Program-made: the position numbers and the translations under genes
Shown: positions 1-9,768 of the stretch, piece after piece
Layout of the letters: every line of letters begins with the position of its first letter
Position numbering within the stretch: the first letter of the stretch is position 1
Notes under the pieces: generated by a model
What the model saw: the letters and a program-made list of their open reading frames with translations, nothing else
Told to the model about the DNA's origin: nothing
The model's database searches: none
NCBI GenBank assembly: GCA_948567375.1
Contig: OX419761.1
Coordinates: 43,438,243 to 43,502,242 of the forward strand
Source of the DNA: Lunularia cruciata
Taxonomy: Eukaryota > Streptophyta > Marchantiopsida > Lunulariales > Lunulariaceae
Length of the DNA: 64,000 nt
Direction: 5' to 3'

Positions 1-27
1 GGAGGGAGTCTGTAGTGTAATTCTCAT

Positions 28-660
28 CTAGGTTACAAGATGGAGGTACTCCTTTGTTGATGCGTGCTGATTGGCACGATAGCACCATCTGAGATGTTTG
101 CTTAGGACATTTCTGAATTGTAGAATCAATAGAGTTTGATGTTGATGCAGATTGATCTGAAGTACATTTTTGAAAAACATTTTGCAGATGCCGTACCTTT
201 TGATACGTACAAAAGGTATGTAAGTCTTGAGAGGTGACTTGCGGCCTGCAGGAACTTCCTCTGGAATAGAAGTATCACCAAGATGTTGTACCAACTCAGA
301 AGTTGGTATGTGTTCTAAAGGTTGGGAAGAGGATCCTCCTAAGTCATTTGAGTCATTGTCATAGAGTGATCAAGATGTAGCTCCCACTTGCAAAGTAGAA
401 GTTGGTGAAGGTCTACCAGATGCTTATGCTTTGGGTGGGGAAGGGGTAAGAGCAGCAAAACTATGTGCAGGTGCTTGAGGCAGGGCTGATGGCGTAGAAA
501 CAACTTCTTGGATAGGACTAGCTGAACATGAACTTTGAGTACCATCAAGTGTTGGTATCCCTGGTAAAGCCTGAGACTGAGGGCAAGGCAAAGATATAAA
601 TGTAGGAGTGGTCTTGTTAGTGAATGCTGGTGGTTTGGGAGGTAGTCCACTAGCATGAGT
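28..660 (-). pseudogene. copia-1 spacer between integrase and reverse transcriptase
   Basis: Minus-strand frames are rich in Pro, Ser, His and Leu and end near residues resembling the basic segment that precedes reverse transcriptase in copia polyproteins. No enzymatic motif is visible. The assignment rests on position, directly downstream (on the minus strand) of the integrase C-terminal region at 669-860. Several frame changes occur. Confidence 0.5.
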
Positions 661-668
661 GTAGAATT

Positions 669-1505
669 TCACATTTTTGTGAATATCCTCATCTTATTGT
701 TGTGAATGCAAGGAGTTCTTTTCAATAAAAGAAAGTATCTCTTCCTAAAAAACAATGTTCCTTGTGATAAATACCAAACCATCAGTCTTTCTCTGTAATC
801 TGAATCCCTTGCTAGTGGACTGTAGCCTAGAAAAAGGTATTCTTCAGATTTTGAATCCAACTTAGTATGTTTCTTTGCAGTAACTTGAGCAAATGTTGTG
901 CACCCAAAAATTCTGAGGTGGACTAAGGTTGGTTGTCTATTGAACCAGAGAGAGTAAGGAGTTTCTTTGGATGGTATTGATTTGGTGGGTGATCAATTTT
1001 GTAAGTATGTTGCACAAAGAATAGCCCAATAGGGCTTAGGCAGTTGTGCATCATGAAGCATTTTACAAACAACATCTAGAAGAGTCCGATTCTTACGTTC
1101 AAAGACTCCATTTTGTTCCAGAGTATAAGGAACTATGCATTGATGTTTAATGCTATGCTCAACACAGAATTCATAAAATAATGTGGACATATATTCCCCA
1201 CCACCATCATAACGGAAAACCTTAATTTGCAGATCGGTTTGATTTTCTACCAATACTTATATTCCCAAAATGCAGTAAAACAATCACTCTTTTGATTCAG
1301 CAACCAGGTTACCGTGTATTTGATGTAGTCATCTATGATGCTCATAAAATATTCAAAACCATAGAATGTAGCTGGGGTGAACCGACCATTGAGATCTGAA
1401 TTTACCAACTCTAACGGGGAGGTAGCTTGGTAAGTGATTTGTTGAGGAAATTTTACTTTGGTCTGCTTGCCATGCTACCAAGTTGGGCAGGTGAAGTGTC
1501 TAGAG
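669..1505 (-). pseudogene. copia-1 integrase, broken by stops and frameshifts
   Basis: Integrase inserts the cDNA into host DNA. Reading leftward, a segment GKQTKVKFP followed by SPLELVNSDLNG (about 1390-1480) carries the first catalytic Asp. The segment from 1253 to 993 carries the second Asp in RYDGGGEY and the Glu region in NGVFERKNRTLLD. The segment from 860 to 669 contains the FLGYS motif typical of the region after the copia integrase core. The reading frame changes at least twice and the second motif has N replaced by G, so the protein is not functional. Confidence 0.8.
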
Positions 1506-1549
1506 ATTTCCGTAGAGAAGGAAGGCCATTTAAATGATTTCAATGCATT

Positions 1550-1870
1550 AAGTAACGCATTTGATTAATATTAATGTGCCCCAAACGATTGTGCCATAAA
1601 AACACTTGAGGAAGATGGTCTGACGCTGTGAGGAGGGCAAAACCCATGGGAGGATCCAAGGTATTTTCTGCAATATTTGTGGATAATATTGTAGTGCTAG
1701 ATGGAATAATGCTAGCTTGGAGGATGGGTAAATGCAGAGGTGATTCAAACCTTGAGCTGGAAATAGCGAATGGGGAATTTCCGCAAGTGATAAAGTGGGG
1801 TTGTGGATATTAAGATAAGGTAAATCCACATAAGAGAAGGGCCTGCAAATGATTAATACCATGTGTCACT
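1550..1870 (-). pseudogene. copia-1 pre-integrase zinc region and protease-proximal part
   Basis: In the minus strand near 1555-1620 one frame reads FLWHNRLGHININQM, the usual LWHxRLGH motif at the N terminus of copia integrases (a His-Cys zinc-binding region). It lies in the expected place just before the integrase core. The longest open frame here (1862 to 1548) is not the coding frame throughout. No intact protease active site was found. Confidence 0.6.
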
Positions 1871-2353
1871 TATCATTAGTGAAAGTGACTTGTGACTGAG
1901 GAAGACCTTGGTGTTGAGTGTTACCATTTGCCAAAGGACTTAGGTTTCAAGTTACCATAAGGGCCGCTTCTGAAAGCTCAAAGATAGCATCAAGGCCGCT
2001 GCCTAGGGCACGGTCCGTGTTGCACTTCTTGGCGGAGAGCATCAATGAAGGAGCTTGGTGCTCCCGAGATGTTGCTGCTGCCTTGTTGGGGACTTCAGTG
2101 AGTAAATCCAAGTGAAGCGACGGAGATGTCGTCGCGGGGTAGGATTTTACAGAGAAGAGTGCAACCTGCTGTAAGGATTCGCTGAAGGTGCCTTCATTGT
2201 CAATGTCATTTGTAGGAAACTTGATGTAGTCACTGTCGGTGGCCTGTTGTTCCATGGTAGTGACACTAGCGCTGAGGGCTTGCTGTGAGGGGACCGCAAA
2301 GGGAAGAATTGTATGTCCTAGTAGATATAGATTTTTTTGTAATGAACATCGTG

Positions 2354-2840
2354 CTATAATGTCACCTTCTTGGTCTTTGAGAATGCATTTTTGGTTGTGA
2401 AGTGTGAGTGTTCCTCCCTTGCGGTCAAGTTCACGAGCAAAGAATATGTTCTTGGTGAGCTATGGCACCAAGTAAATGTTAGTAACAAGAACCTTGGTTT
2501 TATGCTCAAGTTCACGAGCAAAGAATAGGTTCTTGGTGAGCTATGGCACCAAGTAAATGTTAGTAACAAGAACCTTGGTTTTATGCTCGGAATGTGTACG
2601 CGGACAGAACCATGACCAGCAATTTTTACAGTGCTGCTGTTGCCGAGGAGAATCCTATTGTCTTGGTGAGCCAAGACAATAATTGCATTCAAACATTTGC
2701 TTGGCTTCATGCACGGTTGTGCATGACATGATGAGCCCCATTAGGATTGTCGATGAACAATCAGTAATGGCCATGAAGGCCTTCTTATCTTGTGTAACCC
2801 AAGTGGTGATTGTTGCTTGATTTGTGGGCGGCTCCATTAT
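2354..2840 (-). pseudogene. copia-1 gag fragment
   Basis: The segment from 2837 to 2655 encodes WVTQDKKAFMAITDC and LMGLIMSCTTVHEAKQMFE. This resembles the capsid region of plant copia gag proteins (the W..DKKA..AI and I..C.TA.E patterns). Gag forms the virus-like particle. The next part (2710 to 2354) carries two exact 27-residue repeats produced by an 81-bp duplication. Frames are discontinuous, and no zinc knuckle was found. Confidence 0.6.
2425..2586. repeat. 81-bp tandem duplication inside copia-1 gag
   Basis: Two adjacent copies, 2425-2505 and 2506-2586, differ at about one base. The unit length is 27 codons, so it preserves frame. It is a recent duplication in an otherwise decayed element. 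Confidence 0.95.
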
Positions 2841-2925
2841 GCTTGTCGATGAACAATCAGTAATGGCTATGAAGGCCTTCTTATCTTATGTAACCCAAAT
2901 TGTTGCTTGATTTGTGGTCGGCTGT
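2747..2925. repeat. About 96-bp direct duplication inside copia-1 gag
   Basis: The segment starting GTCGATGAACAATCAGTAAT at 2749 recurs at 2845, an offset of 96 bp, and similarity continues through TTGTTGCTTGATTTGTG. The second copy lacks about 10 bases near 2905. This is a second local duplication less than 200 bp from the 81-bp repeat. Confidence 0.85.
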
Positions 2926-3145
2926 GGCACTTGGAACAGGTACAAGGCTCACTTCAGTCCCATCTACTATTGATAAGATGTTTTCATTATCAAGTTTTTG
3001 TGACATTTTGTATTTCCATATGGCATAATGGGTGCTATCAAATACCGGCCAGGCGAGTGTGCGAGTGTCTATTGCATTTTACATGTTAATTTATCTGCAA
3101 AGGGACATTCCTGGTTGGTTTGATGTTGAAGGGATCTTTTGACTT

Positions 3146-3480
3146 CTAAGTGAACGTTTTGGTTGTTCGCTGCTCGGCAGGGTGTAGTATGCTGGCTAGG
3201 TGTGCTTGTCTAGTCACATTGCAGCTGGTTATCCCCATTGAGTGCCGAATGAGGAGAGTCTTCGAGCGTCGTTGTGCAAGGCTGGAACAGTTGGATTGTT
3301 TGATGTTGTGCACCGTTTTGTTGTAAAAGTGGTCAACGTTGCGCGTCTTTAGTAATGTTTGAAAGCTTTCAGTGAGTTGCAACGCGGAAGAATGTGGTGG
3401 GTATTGAGAATTCAAATGTCGGCGGAGAACCCTTGTCATGTTAACAGGTGCTGTGAACTGCAGTTGGCAGGCTGCAGCCT
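3146..3480 (-). other. copia-1 leader between primer site and gag, nothing specific seen
   Basis: An open minus-strand frame from 3439 to 3146 has no recognisable domain. By position it belongs to the untranslated leader or the extreme N-terminal part of gag. The stretch 2930-3146 likewise shows no motif. Confidence 0.35.
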
Positions 3481-3530
3481 CCGTGGACTAGAGAATTTTA
3501 GAACATAGGTCTAGATGTCAAAAATGAAAA

Positions 3531-3539
3531 TTGATACCA
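3531..3539 (-). other. Primer-binding site of copia-1
   Basis: The minus strand reads TGGTATCAA immediately next to the LTR edge at 3540. This matches the initiator-Met tRNA 3' end complement commonly used as minus-strand primer by plant copia elements. Confidence 0.75.
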
Positions 3540-3825
3540 TGTTAGAAGTGTACAAATACATGCAAGTGTGCAAGCCATCTAAGAAATACTTTATGATATA
3601 GATTATCTCATAATACTTCTTAATTTATTACGCTCGAGGTATATCAACCAAATAGTTTTGACTTTTCAATTTCGTGTATATTTTAGGTGACTTGTTTATC
3701 AAGTCTCTATTTGACATTTCATTCATTATAGACTGTAAATTTCCCATTTATTCTAGTTTCCAACCAATGTCTTGTAAGTAAAGTTTAAAATTGCCATTCA
3801 TGTCCTTTAAATTTCCTTTAAATCA
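3540..3825 (-). mobile_element. 5' LTR of copia-1
   Basis: The LTR begins TGTTAGAAG next to the primer site and ends AAATCA where peroxidase exon sequence starts at 3826, giving TG...CA ends and a length of 286 bp. The right edge is set by the abrupt return to PrxA exon 2. The base run AGTAT at 3826-3830 would be the right target-site copy. Its partner is outside the window. Confidence 0.75.
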
Positions 3826-4250
3826 AGTATCCGTTGAATTGAGAAGCAAGGACCCCTCTCACCCCTGAACATTGCAACATACATATGGTCTAAGGTACGA
3901 GTAGTTGTAGGTGACAAAGAATACCAACGGAGAACTAAATGCAATTGGTAACTGAATCGCAATCATGTCACACAACTTAGTTTCTTGACCCTTACGTTGA
4001 CCCAGCAGTCATGGAAATGGAGGCGCTGCAAGCCTACGGCTATGTTCTTCTCGGAATCAAGGAGCTGGTCCACCAATTCCTTGACAATATCAGTTTGCTT
4101 GTGGTCAAGACTGCGAGTAGAACGTCTCTGATACAGCGGTCGGGTCTAGAGCTGGATACCATCCCCATCCCCAGGCATGCGCATTTTATCTGCGCCGAGG
4201 AGAATCAGTGCGGAGAGAAACAAAGCCTGGTTCAGATTTTCTGGAGCCAT
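3826..4250 (-). pseudogene. Class III peroxidase fragment (PrxA): exon 1 and start of exon 2
   Basis: Exon 1 runs from an ATG at 4250 to 3996. It encodes a signal peptide, a Trp-Gly-rich stretch, the FYSQS segment and the distal haem-pocket motif FHDCWVN, followed by a GT donor at 3995. Intron 1 ends at 3865, and exon 2 is cut at 3826 by the copia-1 LTR. It is dead: relative to PrxB there is a 1-base loss near the signal peptide end and a shorter GGGGAT repeat. In addition, the Cys codon opening exon 2 (TGT in PrxB) is TGA. It is most like PrxD, sharing the same substitutions after the Trp-rich stretch. Confidence 0.9.
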
Positions 4251-4904
4251 CGTAACTGCAGCTAGCTTAAGCGTTCTGTTTCTCTGAACAGCTGCTTCAA
4301 AAGCGCTTCATGGCTTCTTGAATGACGGGCTTATCTCTTTCCACTCTGGAGAAACAAGAGGACGGGTGTTAGTGAGGAAACGTAATTCAAGAGCTACAGT
4401 TACCATTTCCAGCTCACTGGAAACTTGGGTCAAAATTTAATAACGTGCAACGTATTGAAGAGTGTAATCCAATCAATGGAAATTTTTCATGGACACCAAG
4501 ACCGCCACATAATAGTGCGATTTGATAAATCCTATCTTCATGGCCATTCTTCCTCTCGTGCGGATTTGGGGGCATTGTAAGAGAATCTTCCGAGTAGGCT
4601 TGGAATTGATTATATAAACTACAAAATCTCCTGCGATGGTATAAGACTACCAAGATGCGTAGAGATAAGGCAGGACAAGAATTTGGCAAAGGTACGTGCA
4701 TGGGGTGGACAACTTACGCATAAGAAAGCTCCAGAGCAGGTCAATCTAGAGTCCACGACTTCCTTTCTTGGAGTTTTTAGGATCCAGGAAGTGACGATGT
4801 CTTACTTCCCCATTTCAATCATGTATATATAGTAGCGGTTGAAGATAGAAGTTGATGTAAAGTCCGTCATCACACGTACCGCAAGTTTAGGGTACTGCCA
4901 TGAT
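4251..4904 (-). promoter_or_regulatory. PrxA upstream region, homologous to PrxB and PrxD promoters
   Basis: The sequence matches the plus-strand DNA upstream of PrxB (about 37920-38570) and PrxD (about 45390-46040) in reverse complement, including a TTTATATAA box (minus strand, about 4607-4615). Homology stops sharply at about 4903, where chromovirus sequence begins. With PrxA dead this region is a relic. Confidence 0.8.
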
Positions 4905-4929
4905 AACAGACGATAACAGACTTATCCAA

Positions 4930-5700
4930 GTCTGTTATTGTCTTCTTGGACGACATCTTAGTATACAATAACACGATGATGGAACACAAACAACATCTAT
5001 GAGAAGTCTAGATTCTAAGCCAGAATCAATTGTATGCCAAAATCTCAAAGTGCAAGTTTGGCAAGTCTGAAGTAGACTACTTGGGGCATAGAGTAAGTGC
5101 TGAGTGTATTCAAGTATTGATAGATAAAATTGAGGTCATTCAAAAATGGAGTGCCCCAAAATATCAGACTCAACTCAAGAGCTTCTTGCGGTTGATGCGA
5201 TTCTATCATAGATTTATCAAATACTTCTCCAAGGTTCCACAGCCTTAAACTACACTACTTAGCAAGGAGAAGAAGTGGACATGGGGAACAACACAAGAAT
5301 TGGCCTTTCAAGAATTGAAAGCCACCTTGGTACATGTACCAATCTTGAAGTAGTATGACCCAAAACGTTCAATCAAGTTGGCTACAAATGCATCAAGCGT
5401 AGCAATAAGAGCATTCCTATAACAAGAGAAGCATGACGGATGGCATCCAATTGCATATTTCTCTCAAAAGGTGTTAACAGAAAAGTGCAACTACCACACC
5501 ACAAAACAAGAAGAGTTGGCCATTGTTCTTGCAACCAAGCATTTAAGTACTATTTGGGCGAGAAGACATTTGTAGTAGAGATAGACCATAAACCTCTAGT
5601 CTACCTCAAGTCATAGAAGGATCTATCTCATTGCCATATTTGGTGGGCAATCTAGCACCATTACTATTGGCCCAAGATGAGCAACAACATGATGGACTAC
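4930..5700 (+). pseudogene. Chromovirus reverse transcriptase C-terminus and RNase H
   Basis: The RT catalytic motif appears as VFLDDILVYN (4936-4968). It is followed by a frame with KISKCKFGKSEVDYLGH and the thumb region (5030-5248). From about 5270 the WGTTQELAFQELK segment and then an RNase H-like stretch are recognisable. RT copies RNA to DNA and RNase H removes the RNA strand. Stops are present at the RT/RNase H junction (near 5248) and within RNase H. Confidence 0.85.
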
Positions 5701-5789
5701 ATGTGCAACTGCCTACTTTTTCAATAGAACAAAGCTTCTAATCAAGCTCTTACAAGGCTCCTTCAACCTCTCCTCATTCCTACCCAACG

Positions 5790-6535
5790 TTGGGAATAGG
5801 TGAGTATAGATCTTGTTTGTGAATTACCCAAGACCACCTCAGAGTCTGACTCCATCGTGGTCTTTGTGGACCAACTTAGCAAAATGATTCATGTACATTC
5901 TACCACCAAGGATGTGACTGCCCCACAACTAGCTGAATTGTACTGAGATGCAATCTTCTCTCACCATGGCTTGTCTTCAGTACTCATCACCGACAGAGGC
6001 ACTCAATTCACTAGTTTGTTTTGGTGAACACTCCTTGGTTTTTTCAAAACCAAGTTGGCCATGTCTACATCTTACCACCCACAAACAGATGGACAAATAG
6101 AGCAGACTAATTGCACTATTGGAGACATGTTACGTGGTTTCACCTTAGAAGAGCAAGAGAGGTGGGACACCCTACTCCCGTTAATGGAATTCACTTACAA
6201 TAATTTAGTGAATACGTCCACCTAGGTCACTCCGTTCTTCCTCATGTATGGTGAGCGTCCTTTCACACCTTCTTGGTTGATGAAGATCCGTCCAATGGCT
6301 ACCAAGGTCGATGTAGTCAACACATTTGTTTCTAGAATCCAACAAGATGTGGAGAGTGCCAAGCACAAATTACAAATTGCACAAAATCAACAGAAACAAT
6401 ATGTTGATGCACACCATAGGCACATGGAATTCAATGTTGGGGATCAGGTGTGGCTATTGACAACCAACCTCACATTAGTTGGACCTCGTAAGCTTAGACC
6501 TCATTTTATTGAGCCTTTCTTGATTCTTTGTTGAG
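5790..6535 (+). pseudogene. Chromovirus integrase
   Basis: Recognisable features are W.SIDLVCELP near 5795, VVFVDQLSKMIH at about 5860, the second Asp in LITDRGTQF near 5990 and the Glu region around 6075-6110 (SYHPQTDGQIEQTN). After that comes MYGERP (6244) and a basic C-terminal domain with VGDQVWLLTTNL. Individual stops, for example near 5947 and 6026, break the frame. All DDE residues are visible. Confidence 0.85.
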
Positions 6536-6675
6536 TCGGCGTTGTGGCCTATCACCTCAAGCTACCACCACACATGAAGATCCATTTAGTATTCTTTTTT
6601 TCCCTACTATGCAGATATGCTCCCCAATTAGGCTAGTGTCATTCCACACAAGACATTCAACCTTGTTTGAGACTC

Positions 6676-6880
6676 GTTGATGGCATGGAGGAATATGAAG
6701 TGGAGCGTATTCTCCAAAAATGCATACGTGGTACTCGCCATCTATAGATGGACTATCTAGTACAATGGAAAGGTTACCTCCTTTGTGGGGCAACCTAGAA
6801 ACATGCTGCCAATTTGACACATGCACCGGTGTTGGTGCAAGAATTTGAGCAACAAATGCACAACGAGGATATTGCATCTT
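6676..6880 (+). pseudogene. Chromodomain of the chromovirus integrase
   Basis: The frame reads EEYEVERILQ, then MDYLVQWKGY and later NLTHAPVLVQEFEQQ. This fits the chromodomain pattern (YEVEKIL...YLVKWKGY...W.P..NL...). Chromodomains guide integration toward particular chromatin. One stop (TAG near 6747) and a TAG in place of the Trp codon after the GY motif are visible. The frame ends at about 6880, just before the polypurine tract. Confidence 0.8.
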
Positions 6881-6896
6881 AAAAGGAAGGAGGTCT

Positions 6897-7625
6897 ATAA
6901 TGCCAAGAGCTAGCCATATGATCTAGATGTGGAATTTTGTTTGGTAACATTTGGAATGATGTTATATATGATGGTCAAAATAGATCAGATAGAAGTATCA
7001 CCAAAAGAGTACTTCTACAAATATGGTTAAAACCAAAATAAACTTGAAAACCTTAGAACCAATAGTTAGACATATTATTTAAAGGTGAAAATTGGTTTGG
7101 TAACATCCGGATGGATGTTATACATGATAGACTAAATAGATCAGAAAGAGGTATCACCAAAAGGGGACTTCCACTAATAGAGTAGGAACCAAAATATACC
7201 TTAAAATCTTTGAAGGCAATTCAGGAGGCCTAAATGGATGAATTAGGCCTTGAAAATGTGCAAATTCCCCCCCTCCCCCCCAACCAAAAAGGAAAGGTTG
7301 GCCTTCCCTCCACCCTGCTTTGTCTTGTTGAGATCTTTCCAATGGTAGCTCACCCTCGTGATTCTGAGATTCCTATAGGAAGGTTCCCTGAAAGATTCCC
7401 TCTGGTCAAAGCTTGTTTGACCAACCAAATAGGACCATGACCAACATGTCACCCATCCAAATAAGTAATCCAAGGGTGGAGCTTGCTGACATGGCACCTA
7501 TCTGTGTGCTTAATCCTATGGTGTAGCTTCCTTGGAGGAGATCCTCTTTGCCTATATAATAAAGAGAAGGTGCTCCTTTGGGGCATCGAATGATTGAGTG
7601 TGAAATCTATGTTTTCTCTCTTCTC
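6897..7625 (+). mobile_element. Probable 3' LTR of the chromovirus
   Basis: Sequence directly after the polypurine tract starts TATAATGCCAAGAGC, similar to chromovirus LTR starts. It contains an internal imperfect repeat and a TATA-like box (TATATAATAAAG, 7553-7564). The right edge is uncertain because no 5' LTR is available for comparison. It is placed before the minus-strand RT of the next element. Confidence 0.45.
6941..7215. repeat. Imperfect 156-bp-offset duplication inside the LTR
   Basis: TTGGTAACAT at 6941 recurs at 7097. Similarity extends over about 120 bases through GGTATCACCAAAAG, with many substitutions. This is an old duplication within a regulatory region of the LTR. Confidence 0.8.
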
Positions 7626-7631
7626 TTGTCC

Positions 7632-7826
7632 TCAGAGTATTACATCCTTCCTTGTGACTACATTAAGTTTGTGAAAGTCTTGGCACACTTGAATCTTCCA
7701 CATCTTCTTCTTTGGAACAATAACAATGGGATAAACACACTCATTACACAAGACCAAGAAGATTGTTCTAGCCCCCAAGTACTTGTCTATTTTTTCTTTC
7801 ACCAAGAGTGAGTACTTAAGGTTCAA
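7632..7826 (-). pseudogene. gypsy-2 reverse transcriptase, N-terminal part
   Basis: The frame encodes KYSLLVKEKIDKYLG, then YPIVIVPKKK and IQVCQDFHKLNVVTRKD. This is the finger region that opens gypsy RT (P-V-..V.KK.G..R.C.DYR.LN...KD). The catalytic YxDD box is not present because the element is truncated on the left. Confidence 0.8.
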
Positions 7827-8439
7827 GCAATATTTTATTTATCAAACTAGAACTGCACTTCAACAAGATCAATCTAATGTTCCCCACATTGTTTGAGAAT
7901 TCTTGGCATTTGATCAATAGACTAGGTGAATACATCCTGATACTCAATAAAAAAGGTAGTGTATCTTGCCAACTTGTCCAAAGTGATTACCTTCAAAATT
8001 TTCAGAACTTTGCCTTTGGATATGAAAACATCTTGACAATCATTGGTGTTGATGATTCCTTCAACGTGACTGACTCGACTCAACCCAAGTCATATGGAGT
8101 TCAAACCATCTTCCTCCAAATTTTTTTCACCTCAGGTGATGTTGTATGGGTCTTCATCTTCAAGCTCTACTTTGTATCATTCCAAGTAATTGACTTGGAC
8201 TTCTTCATCCAATTCTTTGGAAGACAAAGATGATGAATCTTTGGATTCATCTTTGTCTTCTAACAAAGTTATTTCCCCAAGGTGAGGAACCTTTGTCTAA
8301 CTCACCATCACCAGCTTCTAGTCTTTGGAAAAGACGTCCTTATACCTCAACTTTTGTTGGTGCTAATCCACAACAACTTGAGCATTGTACAACTAGGGTC
8401 TTTTGATCAATAGTAGATAGCTAGTTTTAGTCACTACTC

Positions 8440-8680
8440 TCAACAAAATGTAGTTCAACTTGAAAGGCATTCCTCCAATGATCATAGTAATGTTTGACAA
8501 CATGCCCAAAGGTTGTCTCCTGGTCTGGTCTGCAAACTTCAAAATTTGAGGTGTAGGCTCAAACGTGTGATACCCTTATCTATGTGTTGTATCTTTTGTC
8601 ATCACATTCATACATGAACTTGAGTCAATGGGCATAAATGCTATGATACATCTTGTGATCTCCACTCCACTTCAAGAGAT
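8440..8680 (-). pseudogene. gypsy-2 aspartic protease region
   Basis: Minus-strand translation near 8605-8670 gives VEITRCIIAFMPIDSSSCMNVM, where the catalytic DSG triad would be (seen as DSS). About 40 residues later PLGMLSNITMIIGGMPFKLNY matches the flap and core segment of retropepsins. The G-to-S change and stops imply inactivity. Confidence 0.6.
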
Positions 8681-8817
8681 CCCAAATCTTCATGTTCAAT
8701 ATGATAGATGGCAGGCAATTCTCACTTGGTCATTGCCCTAAATTTCTTAAGGGCCAAACTCAGGTGCATTTTATACAGCTTGTTGTCCTTGCATAGTTGC
8801 TTAAATGTAACATTGGC

Positions 8818-9039
8818 CTATGTAGATACCAAATCTGCCACAATATTGTATTGATGTAATCCTCCCAACTTCACCTTCTTTGCCTTTGACTTTGGGTTAG
8901 AAGTCTCTCCCCATTCCAACCTAACTTTGTGTTGCTTTAGAATGGTGACAAGAAGATTGGTGGTCTTGACCCAAGGTTTTTTGGGTTTGCCCACCTTGGC
9001 TTGGATCAGATCTTGGACTTTGGATTGAATATCAGCCAT
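8818..9039 (-). pseudogene. gypsy-2 gag/protease linker, Lys-rich
   Basis: This encodes a Lys-rich segment with KTTNLLVTILKQHKV and NPKSKAKKVKLGGLHQYNIVADL. The same stretch recurs next to coiled-coil ORFs at about 12640-12800 and 17340-17480. It therefore marks the position where pol is exchanged for the coiled-coil ORF in the related non-autonomous copies. Confidence 0.65.
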
Positions 9040-9217
9040 ATTGGCTATGTCTTTGTATCCTCATCCAAACTCATCTCTTGAGTTCTTTGTACTACCTTTT
9101 GAATTTCCTTCTACAAGGCTTTAGCTTTGGCTTTTGCCAAAATTTTCTCCTCCTTGGAAAATAGGATTGCTTTCAAACATAGTTGCTTTGCCTTTCTTGA
9201 AGACAAAGAAGTAGTAC

Positions 9218-9562
9218 TTACTTCTTTGGGATCATGCTTCTTCTTCCTGAGTGTGTTTCAAATTGTAATACTTCAAGATCCGGCCATTCCCCTTCTAGAG
9301 CCGGACTTCCTCCTTGAGGTCTCTCTTCCTCCATAATTACACAATTTACACTGGCCTCTCCTTTGGACTGCAGTACAATGTGCTCAACTGGAGTCAGTAC
9401 ATATTTCACCAAAGGGTTTGGGTTGGGTGGTTGAGAGCATTGACTTCCAATGTGGGCCAAAACTTTACAATTTCCACAAAGTGGAACATACCAAATCTGC
9501 CTCCTTGGCTCAGGGCAATTTGGAGACCAATGGCCCATAGAGCCATGATTGTAATATGACAT
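9218..9562 (-). pseudogene. gypsy-2 gag nucleocapsid, two CCHC-like zinc knuckles
   Basis: The first knuckle reads YYNHGSMGHWSPNC, with the first two Cys changed to Tyr and His. The second reads CGNCKVLAHIGSQC, which keeps Cys-Cys-His-Cys with one extra residue of spacing variation. Zinc knuckles bind the element RNA. A third knuckle lies upstream in gag (CGKSGHANMEC near 9780-9830). Confidence 0.75.
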
Positions 9563-9768
9563 GGTGCAACATTTTGAGGCCTATTCTTGCTGCCCATTGA
9601 TGGTCTTTGTTGAGGAGCATTATTGTTATACTCCCTTGGTCCATACCTTGGACCTTGGTACAATATGCTTGCGTGAGGTTGTACCTCTTGTGTTTGGTAC
9701 ACTGCCTCTTCTTCCTCATTTTGGTCCCAACCTGGAACCTGATCAATTTACTATATTGGAAATGTAGT

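Larger units (their letters stand above)
1..3825 (-). mobile_element. Ty1/copia retrotransposon (copia-1), 5' half, decayed
   Basis: Reading leftward on the minus strand, the order is an LTR (3540-3825), a tRNA-Met-type primer site, gag, the pre-integrase motif, integrase and the integrase-RT spacer. The window edge cuts the element before reverse transcriptase. The order PBS-gag-integrase-(RT) is the copia order. All frames carry stops, so it is not autonomous. Its LTR edge lies inside a peroxidase exon, which shows that it inserted into PrxA. The 3' LTR and the second target-site copy would lie outside the window. Confidence 0.85.
4905..6894 (+). mobile_element. Ty3/gypsy chromovirus, 5'-truncated and decayed
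   Basis: The element starts inside reverse transcriptase and runs through RNase H, integrase and a C-terminal chromodomain to a polypurine tract (about 6882-6893, AAAAGGAAGGAGG). The RT-RNaseH-integrase order and the chromodomain identify a chromovirus. Gag, protease and most of RT are missing at the junction with PrxA upstream DNA. Many stop codons interrupt all domains. Confidence 0.88.
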
